A DNA stretch of 60,163 bases from Verrucomicrobiota bacterium (GTDB lineage: Bacteria; Verrucomicrobiota; Verrucomicrobiia; Verrucomicrobiales; V1-33): assembly GCA_003402705.1 (NCBI GenBank), contig QQNF01000014.1, positions 1 through 60,163 on the forward strand, given 5' to 3'. Position 1 is the stretch's first letter; each line of letters starts with the position of its first letter. Below the pieces are notes generated by a model, which ran no database searches, was not told the DNA's origin, and saw only the letters and a program-made list of their open reading frames with translations. The position numbers and the translations under genes were made by a program. This document shows, piece after piece, positions 9,110 to 17,930 of this stretch.

Positions 9110-9778
9110 TCACACTAGCCGCTCCCGCAGCGCCTTCGCCACCGCCCCGTTCACCGTGTTCACCTGCAGCTTGTCGTAAATGTTCCTCATGTGCGTGTTC
9201 ACCGTGTGCACACTCAACCCCACCAGCGCCGCTATCTCCTTCTTGATCCTCCCCTCCACCAGCTGCTGCAGAATCTCCTTCTCACGGTTCGTCAGCCCGT
9301 AATCCTTCCCCGGCGGCACCAGCCGCGAAAACAACTCCAGCACCCGCCGCGCAATCCGGCTGTTCATCGGCGACCCGCCCTCCAGCACATCGTCAATCGC
9401 CAGCGCAATCTCAGACACCGGCGCCGTCTTCAGCAGATACCCCTGCGCCCCAGCACAGATCGCACGCATGATCTTGTCCTCTTCCTCAAACACCGTCAGC
9501 ACAATCAGCGCCGCATGCGGCAGCTTCTCCCGCAACCGCCCCATCGCCTCAATCCCGTCCATCCCCGGCAGCCGCACGTCAATCAGCACCACACTCGGCT
9601 CCACCCCACTCTCCGAAAGCGCCTCCTCCGCCGTCCCAAAACTCCCCGGACACTCAAACCTCCCCGTCCGCTCCAGCCCGCGCGCCAGACTCTTCCGGAA
9701 GGTCTCGTTGTCTTCAATCAGCCAGATCGTCACCGGCTCCACCTCACCTGTTGGTTCTACACTCGTTGTCATGATCAT
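9110..9778 (-). CDS. NarL/FixJ-type response regulator
   Basis: A 222-residue response regulator: an N-terminal receiver domain with acidic pocket (IEDNE), phospho-acceptor Asp in VVLIDVRLPGMDG, and the late Lys in YLLKTAPVSE. A LuxR-type helix-turn-helix follows (LTNREKEILQQLVEGRIKKEIA, HTVNTHMRNIYDKL). It lies 16 bp downstream of the discoidin-domain histidine kinase on the same strand, so the two form a two-component pair and are almost certainly co-transcribed. The DNA target is not known; the divergent DUF1549/DUF1501 genes are the obvious candidates. A second ATG at 9772 is an equally good start. Confidence 0.93.
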   Translation of the reverse strand: MIMTTSVEPTGEVEPVTIWLIEDNETFRKSLARGLERTGRFECPGSFGTAEEALSESGVEPSVVLIDVRLPGMDGIEAMGRLREKLPHAALIVLTVFEEEDKIMRAICAGAQGYLLKTAPVSEIALAIDDVLEGGSPMNSRIARRVLELFSRLVPPGKDYGLTNREKEILQQLVEGRIKKEIAALVGLSVHTVNTHMRNIYDKLQVNTVNGAVAKALRERLV

Positions 9779-9794
9779 GGTCCCGCCGCCAGTC

Positions 9795-11789
9795 TCACCA
9801 GCCGCATGGAATCGTAAACACTAAACGCGCCCCGCTCCCATTGCCAGCACCGATCACAAGACTCCCGCGGCACGCCTCCGCTCGCTGCCTCATGTTCGCC
9901 AGCCCATGCCCAGTCGACTTCCTCCCGGGATCAAATCCCCGCCCGTTGTCCTCCACCATCAACTCCATCGTCCGCCCCCGCCTCACCAGCTGAATCCTCA
10001 CCCGCGTCGCCCCAGCATGCCGCCGGATGTTATGCAGCGCTTCCTTGAAAAACAAATACATGTCCCGCTGCGCCCCCAGACTCAACCGGTCCTCCCCACC
10101 ACCATCCGGTGCCTCCACCGTCCACTCCATCCCAGCCAGCATCAGCCCCGCCGTCTCACGCATCCGCGCCGACAAATCCCCCATCGTCTTCCGCCCAGGC
10201 CCGATCAGCCACACAATGTCACGCATCGAATCCGCCGTCTGCGACGCCACCCGCCGGATCTCCTCCAGCTCCACCTGCATCGCCTCCGCATCAGGCGCCA
10301 CCCCGATCGCCAGCTCGCTCAGCAACCCGATGCTGCTCAGATTGCTCCCGATCTCATCATGCAGATCCCGCGCAATCCCCGCTCGCAACTGCTGCGCCCG
10401 CCGCCGCTCCCGCACCAGCCCGCTCCACCACCCAGCCACCCCAGCCACCACCAGCATTCCCGCCATCCCGGACCCCAGCCACCCCAGCCTCCAGTCCGCC
10501 TCCTCACGCAATTCCCACGGCCGCCGCTCCAGCAGCCCAGCCTCCTTCTCAATCTCATACTTCCGCGCCATCGCCGCCAGCCAGTCCGCATACGTACCGA
10601 TCCCCTCCGGCGGTGCCACCCCGTCCACCAGAAACGCCGGAGCCCATCGCTCGCTCTTCCCATCCAGCTGCCCGGAAGCCGTCACCGCCACCCCAGGCAC
10701 CGCATTCCGCCCCCCCACACTCACCTCCATCTCCGCCAGCGCAAACACCCCGCCCCCAGCCTCCCTGCGTCCCGGCCCCACCCACAGCTTCTCCGCCGTC
10801 ACCCTCACATATCGACCCCTCGCCCCGCCCGCCCTCAGCTCCACCCGCCGATCCCCAGGATTCGGATAGTCATCCTCTCCAAATCCACCGATCGCCACCA
10901 CCTCCCCAAACCCCGCGTCCACCGACGCTTCCACCCGGAACCGCACCGGAAATCCATACCCTATCGTGTCCGCCATGTCCCCAGGCCGCGCCGGTATCAG
11001 CACCACCGACTCAATCACCTTCTCCTCCCCGAGATCCACCTGCACCCACTGCTCCCCTCCCGCTCCTCCCATCGCCCCGTGATACCCGTTCGTCGGAAAC
11101 CGCCGGATCTCCGTCGGCCGCCCCAGCACCGAGATCCCGTCCGCCACCCCCCGCAGGCTCCACCGCGGCGACCCCAGTATGTCCTTCGCCTGCACCAGCG
11201 CCCCGTCCGCCACATTCCTCCCACCGGAACACACCACCAGTTCCCCCAGCGCCAGAAAATGATTGTCCGGTTCCCCGCCTAACTTCACCGCCGTCACCCG
11301 CACATACCTCCCGCGCCGCCCCACCCCGCGGATCATCACCGGCACCGGCCCAGGCACAGGAAAATCCGCCTCCGTCCGCTCAAAAACCACTTCCCGCCTC
11401 CCGAAATCCAACTCCTCCGACATCTCCACTCGGAACCTCAGCGGAAATCCCACCACCACCGGCTCCCCACTCGCCGACGGCACCACCGCAGGCATCAGCA
11501 CAATGTCATCCACCATCATCAACTTCCCCAGATCCACCTGCACGTACTTCTCCGCCACATCCAACGCCTCCGGCGCACTCCGGTACCCCGTCGACGAATA
11601 ATCCGGCTCCCCCGGCCCCTCCGGCAACCGCTCCAGCTCCGCTCTCAACCCCTCCAGTCTCGCCGCCTCCTCTCCAAGCTCAGGCACCATCCACCGCCGC
11701 CACCGCTCGATCATCGAAACCTCCCCAGCCACACCAATCCCACACCCCGCACTCAGCAGGCACATCCAGAGACATAGCTTTCTCAACAT
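9795..11789 (-). CDS. Sensor histidine kinase with two discoidin-like (F5/8C) sensor domains
   Basis: A 664-residue membrane kinase. A signal sequence (MLRKLCLWMCLLSAGCG) is followed by two copies of a ~150-residue domain. Each copy has W/YVQVDLG, a GFP(L/V)RFRVE segment, a 'PVPG' or 'YPNPG' turn, and RGRYVRVTA...LAL(G/E)E. This is the pattern of F5/8 type C (discoidin) carbohydrate-binding folds. A transmembrane helix at ~440 leads to a HisKA_3 dimerisation domain (phospho-acceptor His in DLHDEIGSN, ~475) and a HATPase domain (VEDNGRGFDPG, HGLANMRQRA). The start at 11789 places the signal peptide. It probably senses a glycan or glycoconjugate outside the cytoplasm (inference). Confidence 0.88.
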   Translation of the reverse strand: MLRKLCLWMCLLSAGCGIGVAGEVSMIERWRRWMVPELGEEAARLEGLRAELERLPEGPGEPDYSSTGYRSAPEALDVAEKYVQVDLGKLMMVDDIVLMPAVVPSASGEPVVVGFPLRFRVEMSEELDFGRREVVFERTEADFPVPGPVPVMIRGVGRRGRYVRVTAVKLGGEPDNHFLALGELVVCSGGRNVADGALVQAKDILGSPRWSLRGVADGISVLGRPTEIRRFPTNGYHGAMGGAGGEQWVQVDLGEEKVIESVVLIPARPGDMADTIGYGFPVRFRVEASVDAGFGEVVAIGGFGEDDYPNPGDRRVELRAGGARGRYVRVTAEKLWVGPGRREAGGGVFALAEMEVSVGGRNAVPGVAVTASGQLDGKSERWAPAFLVDGVAPPEGIGTYADWLAAMARKYEIEKEAGLLERRPWELREEADWRLGWLGSGMAGMLVVAGVAGWWSGLVRERRRAQQLRAGIARDLHDEIGSNLSSIGLLSELAIGVAPDAEAMQVELEEIRRVASQTADSMRDIVWLIGPGRKTMGDLSARMRETAGLMLAGMEWTVEAPDGGGEDRLSLGAQRDMYLFFKEALHNIRRHAGATRVRIQLVRRGRTMELMVEDNGRGFDPGRKSTGHGLANMRQRAEACRGSLVIGAGNGSGARLVFTIPCGW

Positions 11790-11888
11790 CCCCGCACCAT
11801 GACACTTCCCGCCAGCTTTGCATCCTCCGTCCGCTTTCCCGCTCTGCGGCGATGAATCCCCCCATCGCCGCACGTTTAGAAAAATACC

Positions 11889-14543
11889 ATGCTCCCCAGA
11901 TCTCTGGCCGCCGCCCTCCTCCTCTCGCTCCCCGCCGCGGCCGCCGCCCCTGCCACCAAAGATCCATGGTGGTCCCTCCTCCCCATCCCACCTCCCACTC
12001 CCCTCCCCGCCAACCCAGTCGACCACTTCATCCGCGCCGCCCTCGCCCCAACCCCACCAGCTCCCCCAGCCGACCCCCGCACCCTCATCCGCAGGCTCTC
12101 CTACGACCTCACCGGTCTCCCACCCTCCCACGCAGAAACCGCCGACTTCATCTCCGCCTTCAACACCAACCCAGACGCCGCCACCGCCGCCCTCGCCGAC
12201 CGTCTCCTCGCCAGCCCCCAGTACGGCGAACGCTGGGCCCGCCACTGGCTCGACGCCGTCCACTACGGCGACACCCACGGCTACGACAAGGATCAGCCGC
12301 GCCCTAACGCATGGCCCTACCGCGACTACGTCATCCGCGCCCTCAATTCCGACAAGCCCTACGCCCGCTTCGTCTCCGAACAACTCGCCGGCGATGCCCT
12401 CTTCCCAGACTCCCGCGACGGCATCGAAGCCCTCGGCTTCATCTCCGCCGGCCCATGGGACCTCATCGGTCACGCCGAAGTCCCCGAAGACAAAACCGAC
12501 GGCAAAATCGCCCGCCACCTCGACCGCGATGACATGGTCACTAACGCCATGAGCACGTTCACTTCCCTGACCGTCCATTGCGCCCAGTGCCACGACCATA
12601 AATTCGATCCCGTCTCCGCAGAAGACTACTACAGTCTCCAGGCCGTCTTCGCCGCCGTCGACCGCGCCGACCGTCCCTACGACTCCGACCCCGCCACCGC
12701 CGCCACCCGCCGCGCCCTAACCTCCGAAGAATCTTCTCTCAAATCCCGCGAGGCCAACCTCATCGCCCCAGCCCTCCCCCGCGGCGCCGATTCCCTAGCC
12801 GCTCTCGATAAACTCATCGCCGATTCCCGCCAGCCTGCCGCATCCCTGGCCGCCCAGGCCGGCTTCCACGCCACCATCTCCGATTCCCAGGCCTCCCCCA
12901 AATGGGTCCAGATCGACCTCGCCCGCCCCACCGCCTTCACCACCACCATCCTCCATCCCTGCCACGACGACTTCGCAGGCATCGGCGACGGCTTCGGCTT
13001 CCCGCCACGCTTCAAGGTCGAAGCCTCCAACGACCCCGACTTCAAACAGGACGTCGTCACCATCGCCGACCATTCCGCCGCAGACTTCCCTAACCCGAAA
13101 ATCACCGCCGTCTCCTTCAACTCCAAAACCACCGCACGCTTCGTCCGCGTCACCGCCACCACCCTCGCCCATCGCCAGAAGGACTACATCTTCGCCCTCG
13201 CCGAACTCGAAATCCTCGACGCCGCCGGCCACAACCTCGCCGCCGGTGCCCCCGTCTCTTCCCTCGACAGCGTCGAAGCCGCTCCCCGCTGGCGCCGCAG
13301 CAACCTAACTGACCGCTGGTACCCGGGCGCGGACGCCGCCGCCCTCGCCGCCCCCCCAGCCTCCATCGCCAATCTCGAAAAAGCCCGCCTCCTCATCGTC
13401 GAATCCCTCATCGGCCCAGCCGCCGCCGCCGAACTAACCACCACCCGCTCCCGGCTCGCCGAACTCACCGCCCAACTCAACACCCTCCCGCCTCCCTCCC
13501 GCGTCTACTGCGGCACCGTCCACCACGGTTCCGGCACGTTCACCGGCACCGGCCCTAACGGCGGAGAACCACGCCCCATCCACGTCCTCTCCCGCGGCGA
13601 TGTCCGCAGACCCGGCCCACCTGCCACCCCCGGTGCCATCCTCGCCGTCAAATCCCTCCCCGGCCGCTTCTCCATCCCACCAGACGCCCCGGAAGGCGCA
13701 CGCCGCGCCGCCCTCGCCAACTGGATCACCGACCCCGCCAACCCACTAACATGGCGCAGCATCGTCAATCGCGTCTGGCAGCACCACTTCGGCCGCGGCC
13801 TCGTCGATACCCCCGGCGACTTCGGCCGCATGGGCGGGCTCCCCTCTCACCCAGCCCTCCTCGACTGGCTCGCCGCAGACTTCCGCGACCACGGCGGTTC
13901 CCTCAAGCGTCTCCACCGCATCCTCGTCACTAGCCACACCTACCGCCAGTCCTCCTCGCACTTCAATCCCGACGCCGCCAGCTCCGACCCCGAAAACCGG
14001 CTCCTCTGGCGCATGAACCGCCGCAAACTCGAAGCCGAAGCCGTCCGCGACAGTCTCCTCGCCGTCTCCGGTCTCCTCAACCCAGCCATGGGCGGCCCCG
14101 CCTTCCAGGACTTCGTCGTCCTCCACCCGGAACACTCGCCACACTACGAATACCAGCTCGCCGACCTCGCCAATCCAGCCCTCCACCGCCGCTCCATCTA
14201 CCGATTCCTCGTCCGCAGCAAACCCCAGCCATGGATGGCCACACTCGACTGCGCCGACCCCTCTCTCCTCGTCGACCGCCGCACCCAGACCATCACCCCG
14301 CTCCAAGCCCTCGCTCAACTCAATAACCAACTCACCTTCGTCGCCTCCTCACACTTCGCCTCCACGCTCGACTCGCTCCCAGGCTCCCTCTCCGATAAAA
14401 TCCGCGAAGCCTTCCTCCGCACGCTCCAGCGCGACCCCTCCCCCGACGAACTCGCCACCACTGCCGCCTACGCCAAAACCCACGGGCTCGCTAACACCTG
14501 CCGCGTCCTCCTCAATCTCAACGAATTCAACTTCGCCGACTGA
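11889..14543 (+). CDS. DUF1549/DUF1553 protein with embedded discoidin-like domain
   Basis: An 884-residue exported protein of the kind expanded in Planctomycetes and Verrucomicrobia. A signal peptide precedes DUF1549 (~25-260: DHFIRAALA, RLSYDLTGLPP, QYGERWARHWLD, then CAQCHDHKFDP at ~230). A discoidin-like domain follows (~320-440: WVQIDL, GFPPRFKVEAS, ARFVRVTA). DUF1553 is C-terminal (~590-860: NRVWQHHFGRGLVDTPGDFGR, NRRKLEAEAVRD). The CxxCH in DUF1549 resembles a c-type haem site but haem binding in this family is unproven. It is divergent from the kinase carrying the same type of domain and 16 bp upstream of its usual DUF1501 partner. Confidence 0.9.
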   Translation: MLPRSLAAALLLSLPAAAAAPATKDPWWSLLPIPPPTPLPANPVDHFIRAALAPTPPAPPADPRTLIRRLSYDLTGLPPSHAETADFISAFNTNPDAATAALADRLLASPQYGERWARHWLDAVHYGDTHGYDKDQPRPNAWPYRDYVIRALNSDKPYARFVSEQLAGDALFPDSRDGIEALGFISAGPWDLIGHAEVPEDKTDGKIARHLDRDDMVTNAMSTFTSLTVHCAQCHDHKFDPVSAEDYYSLQAVFAAVDRADRPYDSDPATAATRRALTSEESSLKSREANLIAPALPRGADSLAALDKLIADSRQPAASLAAQAGFHATISDSQASPKWVQIDLARPTAFTTTILHPCHDDFAGIGDGFGFPPRFKVEASNDPDFKQDVVTIADHSAADFPNPKITAVSFNSKTTARFVRVTATTLAHRQKDYIFALAELEILDAAGHNLAAGAPVSSLDSVEAAPRWRRSNLTDRWYPGADAAALAAPPASIANLEKARLLIVESLIGPAAAAELTTTRSRLAELTAQLNTLPPPSRVYCGTVHHGSGTFTGTGPNGGEPRPIHVLSRGDVRRPGPPATPGAILAVKSLPGRFSIPPDAPEGARRAALANWITDPANPLTWRSIVNRVWQHHFGRGLVDTPGDFGRMGGLPSHPALLDWLAADFRDHGGSLKRLHRILVTSHTYRQSSSHFNPDAASSDPENRLLWRMNRRKLEAEAVRDSLLAVSGLLNPAMGGPAFQDFVVLHPEHSPHYEYQLADLANPALHRRSIYRFLVRSKPQPWMATLDCADPSLLVDRRTQTITPLQALAQLNNQLTFVASSHFASTLDSLPGSLSDKIREAFLRTLQRDPSPDELATTAAYAKTHGLANTCRVLLNLNEFNFAD

Positions 14544-14559
14544 CCGCGGCCCGCCTCCC

Positions 14560-15990
14560 ATGCACCTCTCCCGCCGCTCTCTCCTCCAGTCCTTCCCGGG
14601 CATCGCCCTCGCCTCACTCCTCGCCCGCGAAAACTCCCCCGCCCTCTCCTTCCCTCAGCACCCCCCGCGCGCCAAACGCGTCGTCCAGCTCTTCATGGCC
14701 GGGGCCGCCAGCCACCTCGACCTCTTCGACTTCAAACCCGAACTCATCAGACGCCACGGTCAACCTAGCGACTTCGGCGAACCAGTCGAAGCCTTCCAGA
14801 ACGGTCTCGGCCCATGGCTCCGCCCGGTCTGGGACTTCAAACCCTACGGCCAATCCGGCAAAATGCTCGGCGAACCCGTCTCCGCTCTCGGCCCCGTCGT
14901 CGACGATCTCGCCTTCATCCATAACATGGTCGGCAAAACCGGCGTCCATTCTCAGGGCACGCTCCTCCAGACCACCGGATTCAACCGCCCAGGCTTCCCC
15001 AGCGCCGGCGCATGGGTCAGCTACGGGCTCGGCTCCATGAACGAAAACCTCCCCGCCTTCGTCGTCCTCCCCGACCACCGCGGTCTCGCCTCCAATGGCA
15101 CCAAAAACTGGGACGCCGCCTTCCTCCCAGCCCAGCATCAGGGCACGATCATCTACCCAGGCACAGAAACCCCCGTCGCCGACCTCTTCCCTGACAAACG
15201 CGCCAGCTTCGTCTCCCCCCAGAGCGAAGCCGACGCCCACCGGCTAATGGCCGCCCTCAATCACACCCACGCCGCCTCACGACCCGGCGACGACCGCCTC
15301 GACGCACGCATCCGTTCCTACGAACTCGCCGCCCGCATGCAGCTCGCCGCTCCCGACGCCCTCGACTTCTCCCAGGAACCCGCCGCCATCCGCGCAATGT
15401 ACGGCATCCGCGACGACAGACGCGAATGGCCCAAAGACATCAACGACGCCGAAGAAATCGACATCTTCGGCCGCAAATGCCTCGCCGCTCGCCGTCTCCT
15501 CGAACGCGGGGTCCGCTTCGTCCAGATCTGGAGCGGCAATGACAACGGCTTCCCCCGCCGCAACTGGGACTCCCACGAAGACGTCGAACGCGACCACGGC
15601 CCGCTCGCACGCGGCTTCGCCCACGGCGCCGCCGCCCTCATCAAAGACCTCAAACAACGCGGCCTCCTCGACGACACCCTCATCCTCTGGACCACCGAAT
15701 TCGGCCGCATGCCCAGCACCCAGGGCGGCAAAGGCCGCGACCACAACCCGTTCTGCTTCACGAACTGGCTCACCGGCGGCGGCATCCGCGGCGGCGTCAC
15801 CCACGGCCTCAGCGACGACTTCGGCTACAAACCCCTCGACCGCCACAACCCCACCGAGGTCTACGACGTCCACGCCACCATCCTCCACCTCCTCGGCATC
15901 AATCACGAACAACTCACCTTCCGCGCCGGCGGCGTCGATCGCCGCCTAACCGACGTCCACGGCCACGTCATCCGCAAGATCCTCGCCTGA
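14560..15990 (+). CDS. DUF1501 family exported protein
   Basis: A 476-residue protein. Its N-terminus SRRSLLQ followed by a hydrophobic stretch looks like a twin-arginine signal. Family landmarks are AKRVVQLFMAGAASHLDLFDFKP, the HSQGTLLQTTGFNRPGFPSAG segment, and the C-terminal WTTEFGRMPSTQGGKGRDHNP containing the metal-site-like Asp-His. DUF1501 belongs to the alkaline-phosphatase/sulfatase-like superfamily; the substrate is unknown. It lies 16 bp after the DUF1549/DUF1553 gene, the standard operon pair in PVC bacteria. Its stop abuts the stop of the opposite-strand DUF4105 gene with no intervening base. Confidence 0.92.
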   Translation: MHLSRRSLLQSFPGIALASLLARENSPALSFPQHPPRAKRVVQLFMAGAASHLDLFDFKPELIRRHGQPSDFGEPVEAFQNGLGPWLRPVWDFKPYGQSGKMLGEPVSALGPVVDDLAFIHNMVGKTGVHSQGTLLQTTGFNRPGFPSAGAWVSYGLGSMNENLPAFVVLPDHRGLASNGTKNWDAAFLPAQHQGTIIYPGTETPVADLFPDKRASFVSPQSEADAHRLMAALNHTHAASRPGDDRLDARIRSYELAARMQLAAPDALDFSQEPAAIRAMYGIRDDRREWPKDINDAEEIDIFGRKCLAARRLLERGVRFVQIWSGNDNGFPRRNWDSHEDVERDHGPLARGFAHGAAALIKDLKQRGLLDDTLILWTTEFGRMPSTQGGKGRDHNPFCFTNWLTGGGIRGGVTHGLSDDFGYKPLDRHNPTEVYDVHATILHLLGINHEQLTFRAGGVDRRLTDVHGHVIRKILA

Positions 15991-17004
15991 TCACGGCGTC
16001 GCCGCCCCGCCATACCCCGGCAATCCCGCACGGATCCTCACAGAAAAATCCGGCGCATCCCCAGCCTCCCGCGCCACCCCGTTGATCCGGCTCTTCGCCC
16101 GCAACTCCCCGAACGGCATTCCCCTGTCAATCGCCCCCAGCTCATACAGCATCTCGTCCCCGTACCCATTCACCAGCACCCGCCAGTCCCACGGCAACCG
16201 CTCCGCCGCAGGCCGCTGCGCCCGAATCGCCGTCGTGCAGTTCGTCGTCACCGCATTGTACCACCGCGGCGTCTCACGAATCCCGTTCATCGTCGCCAGA
16301 TACTCCATGAACCGCTCCCGCACCGCCTCCGGCTTCATGTTCAAATGATAGAAATACACGTCCTCACCCTCACGGTAATTCGTCCGCACCCGCAGCACAT
16401 CCCGCTCGTCCGCCGCCAGACACACCAGCTCAAACTGCCGGTACAGCCCCCCAACCGCTGAATACCCCTCCCCAACCTCCTTCCGCGTCTCAATCGAAAA
16501 CGCCAGCGGCGGCATGTCCGCAAACTCAAAACTCGCAATCGGATGCGCCATGTACGGCGACCCCCAGTAGTTAATCGCCAGACTCACCCCAGTCAGCCGC
16601 GACAACCGGTATGCCCGCGTCTCCCACCGCACCGTGTAATCACTCACACTCCGGTAATCACAATTCCGGATGTTGTGCACCGTCACCACATCCCCCTCCA
16701 CCTCCGCCCACGGCAACTCCACCACATCCGCCTGCCACACCCGCTCATGCGACGGCTTCAGCGTCAGCCACCACCCCAGCACCAACCCGAACATCACCAG
16801 CCACGCCCCCATCCACCTCACCCACTCCCGCCGCCACCGCACCCGCGCCACCACCATCGCCACCACCAGCAGCACCGCCGCAGGCACCCGCAACACCCGC
16901 ACCGGAAAATCAAAATACAACGCCCCCACCGCCCACAAACACCCCACCGCCAGCACCACCGCCGGCACCCATCGCATCATCACTTTCAGCACTCTCTGCA
17001 TCAT
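15991..17004 (-). CDS. DUF4105 (Lnb-like N-terminal domain) membrane protein
   Basis: A 337-residue protein with three hydrophobic segments at the N-terminus (about residues 10-30, 38-53 and 66-82), then an extracytoplasmic domain. The domain contains CDYRSVSDYTVRWE, AHPIASFEFAD, VYFYHLNMKPE and TTNCTTAIR (~256). These mark DUF4105. A related domain forms the N-terminal part of the lipoprotein N-acyltransferase Lnb, where a Cys of the TTNCT type is catalytic, so a thiol-dependent acyl transfer is possible but inferred. Tail-to-tail with the DUF1501 gene with zero spacing. Confidence 0.82.
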   Translation of the reverse strand: MMQRVLKVMMRWVPAVVLAVGCLWAVGALYFDFPVRVLRVPAAVLLVVAMVVARVRWRREWVRWMGAWLVMFGLVLGWWLTLKPSHERVWQADVVELPWAEVEGDVVTVHNIRNCDYRSVSDYTVRWETRAYRLSRLTGVSLAINYWGSPYMAHPIASFEFADMPPLAFSIETRKEVGEGYSAVGGLYRQFELVCLAADERDVLRVRTNYREGEDVYFYHLNMKPEAVRERFMEYLATMNGIRETPRWYNAVTTNCTTAIRAQRPAAERLPWDWRVLVNGYGDEMLYELGAIDRGMPFGELRAKSRINGVAREAGDAPDFSVRIRAGLPGYGGAATP

Positions 17005-17113
17005 CCCCCACCCTCAACCCATCCCCCCCTCCCGCGCAAGCACCTCCTGCACTCCCCCTCACCCCGCGCTTGCACTCCCCCAACCCTCCACCCATGCTCA
17101 CATCCTAAATGCC

Positions 17114-17198
17114 GCCGGGATGGCGAAATTGGTAGACGCGCCAGACTTAGGATCTGGTACCGAAAGGTGTGCAGGTTCGAGTCCTGTTCCCGGCACCA
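17114..17198 (+). tRNA. tRNA-Leu (anticodon UAG)
   Basis: A complete 85-nt class II tRNA. Acceptor stem GCCGGGA pairs with TCCCGGC. The D-arm contains TGGTAGAC, the anticodon stem CCAGA/TCTGG encloses CTTAGGA giving anticodon UAG, and the T-arm has GGTTCGAGTCC. A CCA end is encoded (17196-17198). The short variable arm is typical of tRNA-Leu with this anticodon. It sits at the left boundary of a compositionally atypical stretch. Confidence 0.96.
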
Positions 17199-17930
17199 TC
17201 CCCATAAAGGATTCCGCCTTCCGTGCAATTCACACCTGCAACGGACGCAACCTCCGCCAGCCCCTCACGGCCCCTCCGCAATCCACATCCGCCCCGCTCC
17301 GCAGACCCACGTCGATCTCATCGCCGTCGTCGTCACCGGCCCCGGCTCCTCAACCAGCTCACCCCCCATCCACCGATCCCCTACGGCTTTGCCCTCACCG
17401 GCCCCGCCACCGCCAGCGCGTGTGTGACCACACCCCAGAATCCTGTTCTTTCACGACCATCCGGAGGTGCGTCACGCCTGAATCCAGCGCCCCTTGAAGG
17501 TCCCACTGACCCACCACTTACTGGCCGCAGATCACAGCCATCCCACTGAGTCGATTCCATTGCCGTTAGACAACCACCACTCAAACTCCCATGATTCTGC
17601 TTGATAGGCAGCCGGCTTTGCGGGGGCCAGCCTCCCGTCGTTTCGATGCTATGAGATGCCGAGGATCTTTTTATTGACGCAGGAGCGGGACACGGATATC
17701 TTCCATTCAATAAGACAAATACATTGTCTCGTCCTGTTCAGATCAGCATTCAGGCCGCCGAAGAACAATTATCCTATCAGGTACCATCGTCGCGGGGACG
17801 CGAAGCCAACCGGATCATCGTCATTGCCAGCAATCGGCAGTTTTTCACACCCGCCCCGTTTATCCCGCTCTGCGAGCCCCGCTTTGGCTTTCCCGCGCGC
17901 GCAACCCCACAAAGCACTTCGCTAACGATC
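17199..17930. other. 732-bp intergenic stretch without a convincing gene
   Basis: Between the tRNA and the propeller gene no frame has a recognisable product. The first ~250 bp keep the C-rich skew of the chromosome; from about 17,450 the skew fades and codon-like periodicity disappears. Apart from a candidate promoter at 17674-17702 I see nothing in it. I found no repeat of the tRNA 3' end that could mark an integration boundary. Confidence 0.6.
17674..17702 (+). promoter_or_regulatory. Candidate sigma70-type promoter for the RCC1-repeat gene
   Basis: TTGACG (17674-17679; 5 of 6), a 17-bp spacer, and TATCTT (17697-17702; 4 of 6). It is 228 bp before the chosen ATG, so the leader would be long. 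By-eye match only. Confidence 0.3.

Noticed and set aside
17381..17710. Minus-strand open frame of 109 codons after the tRNA
   Set aside because: Composition unlike the neighbouring genes and no recognisable motif.
17724..17930. Longer N-terminus for the RCC1-repeat protein
   Set aside because: It would bury the signal peptide behind 69 atypical residues; ATG 17931 begins a normal signal sequence.
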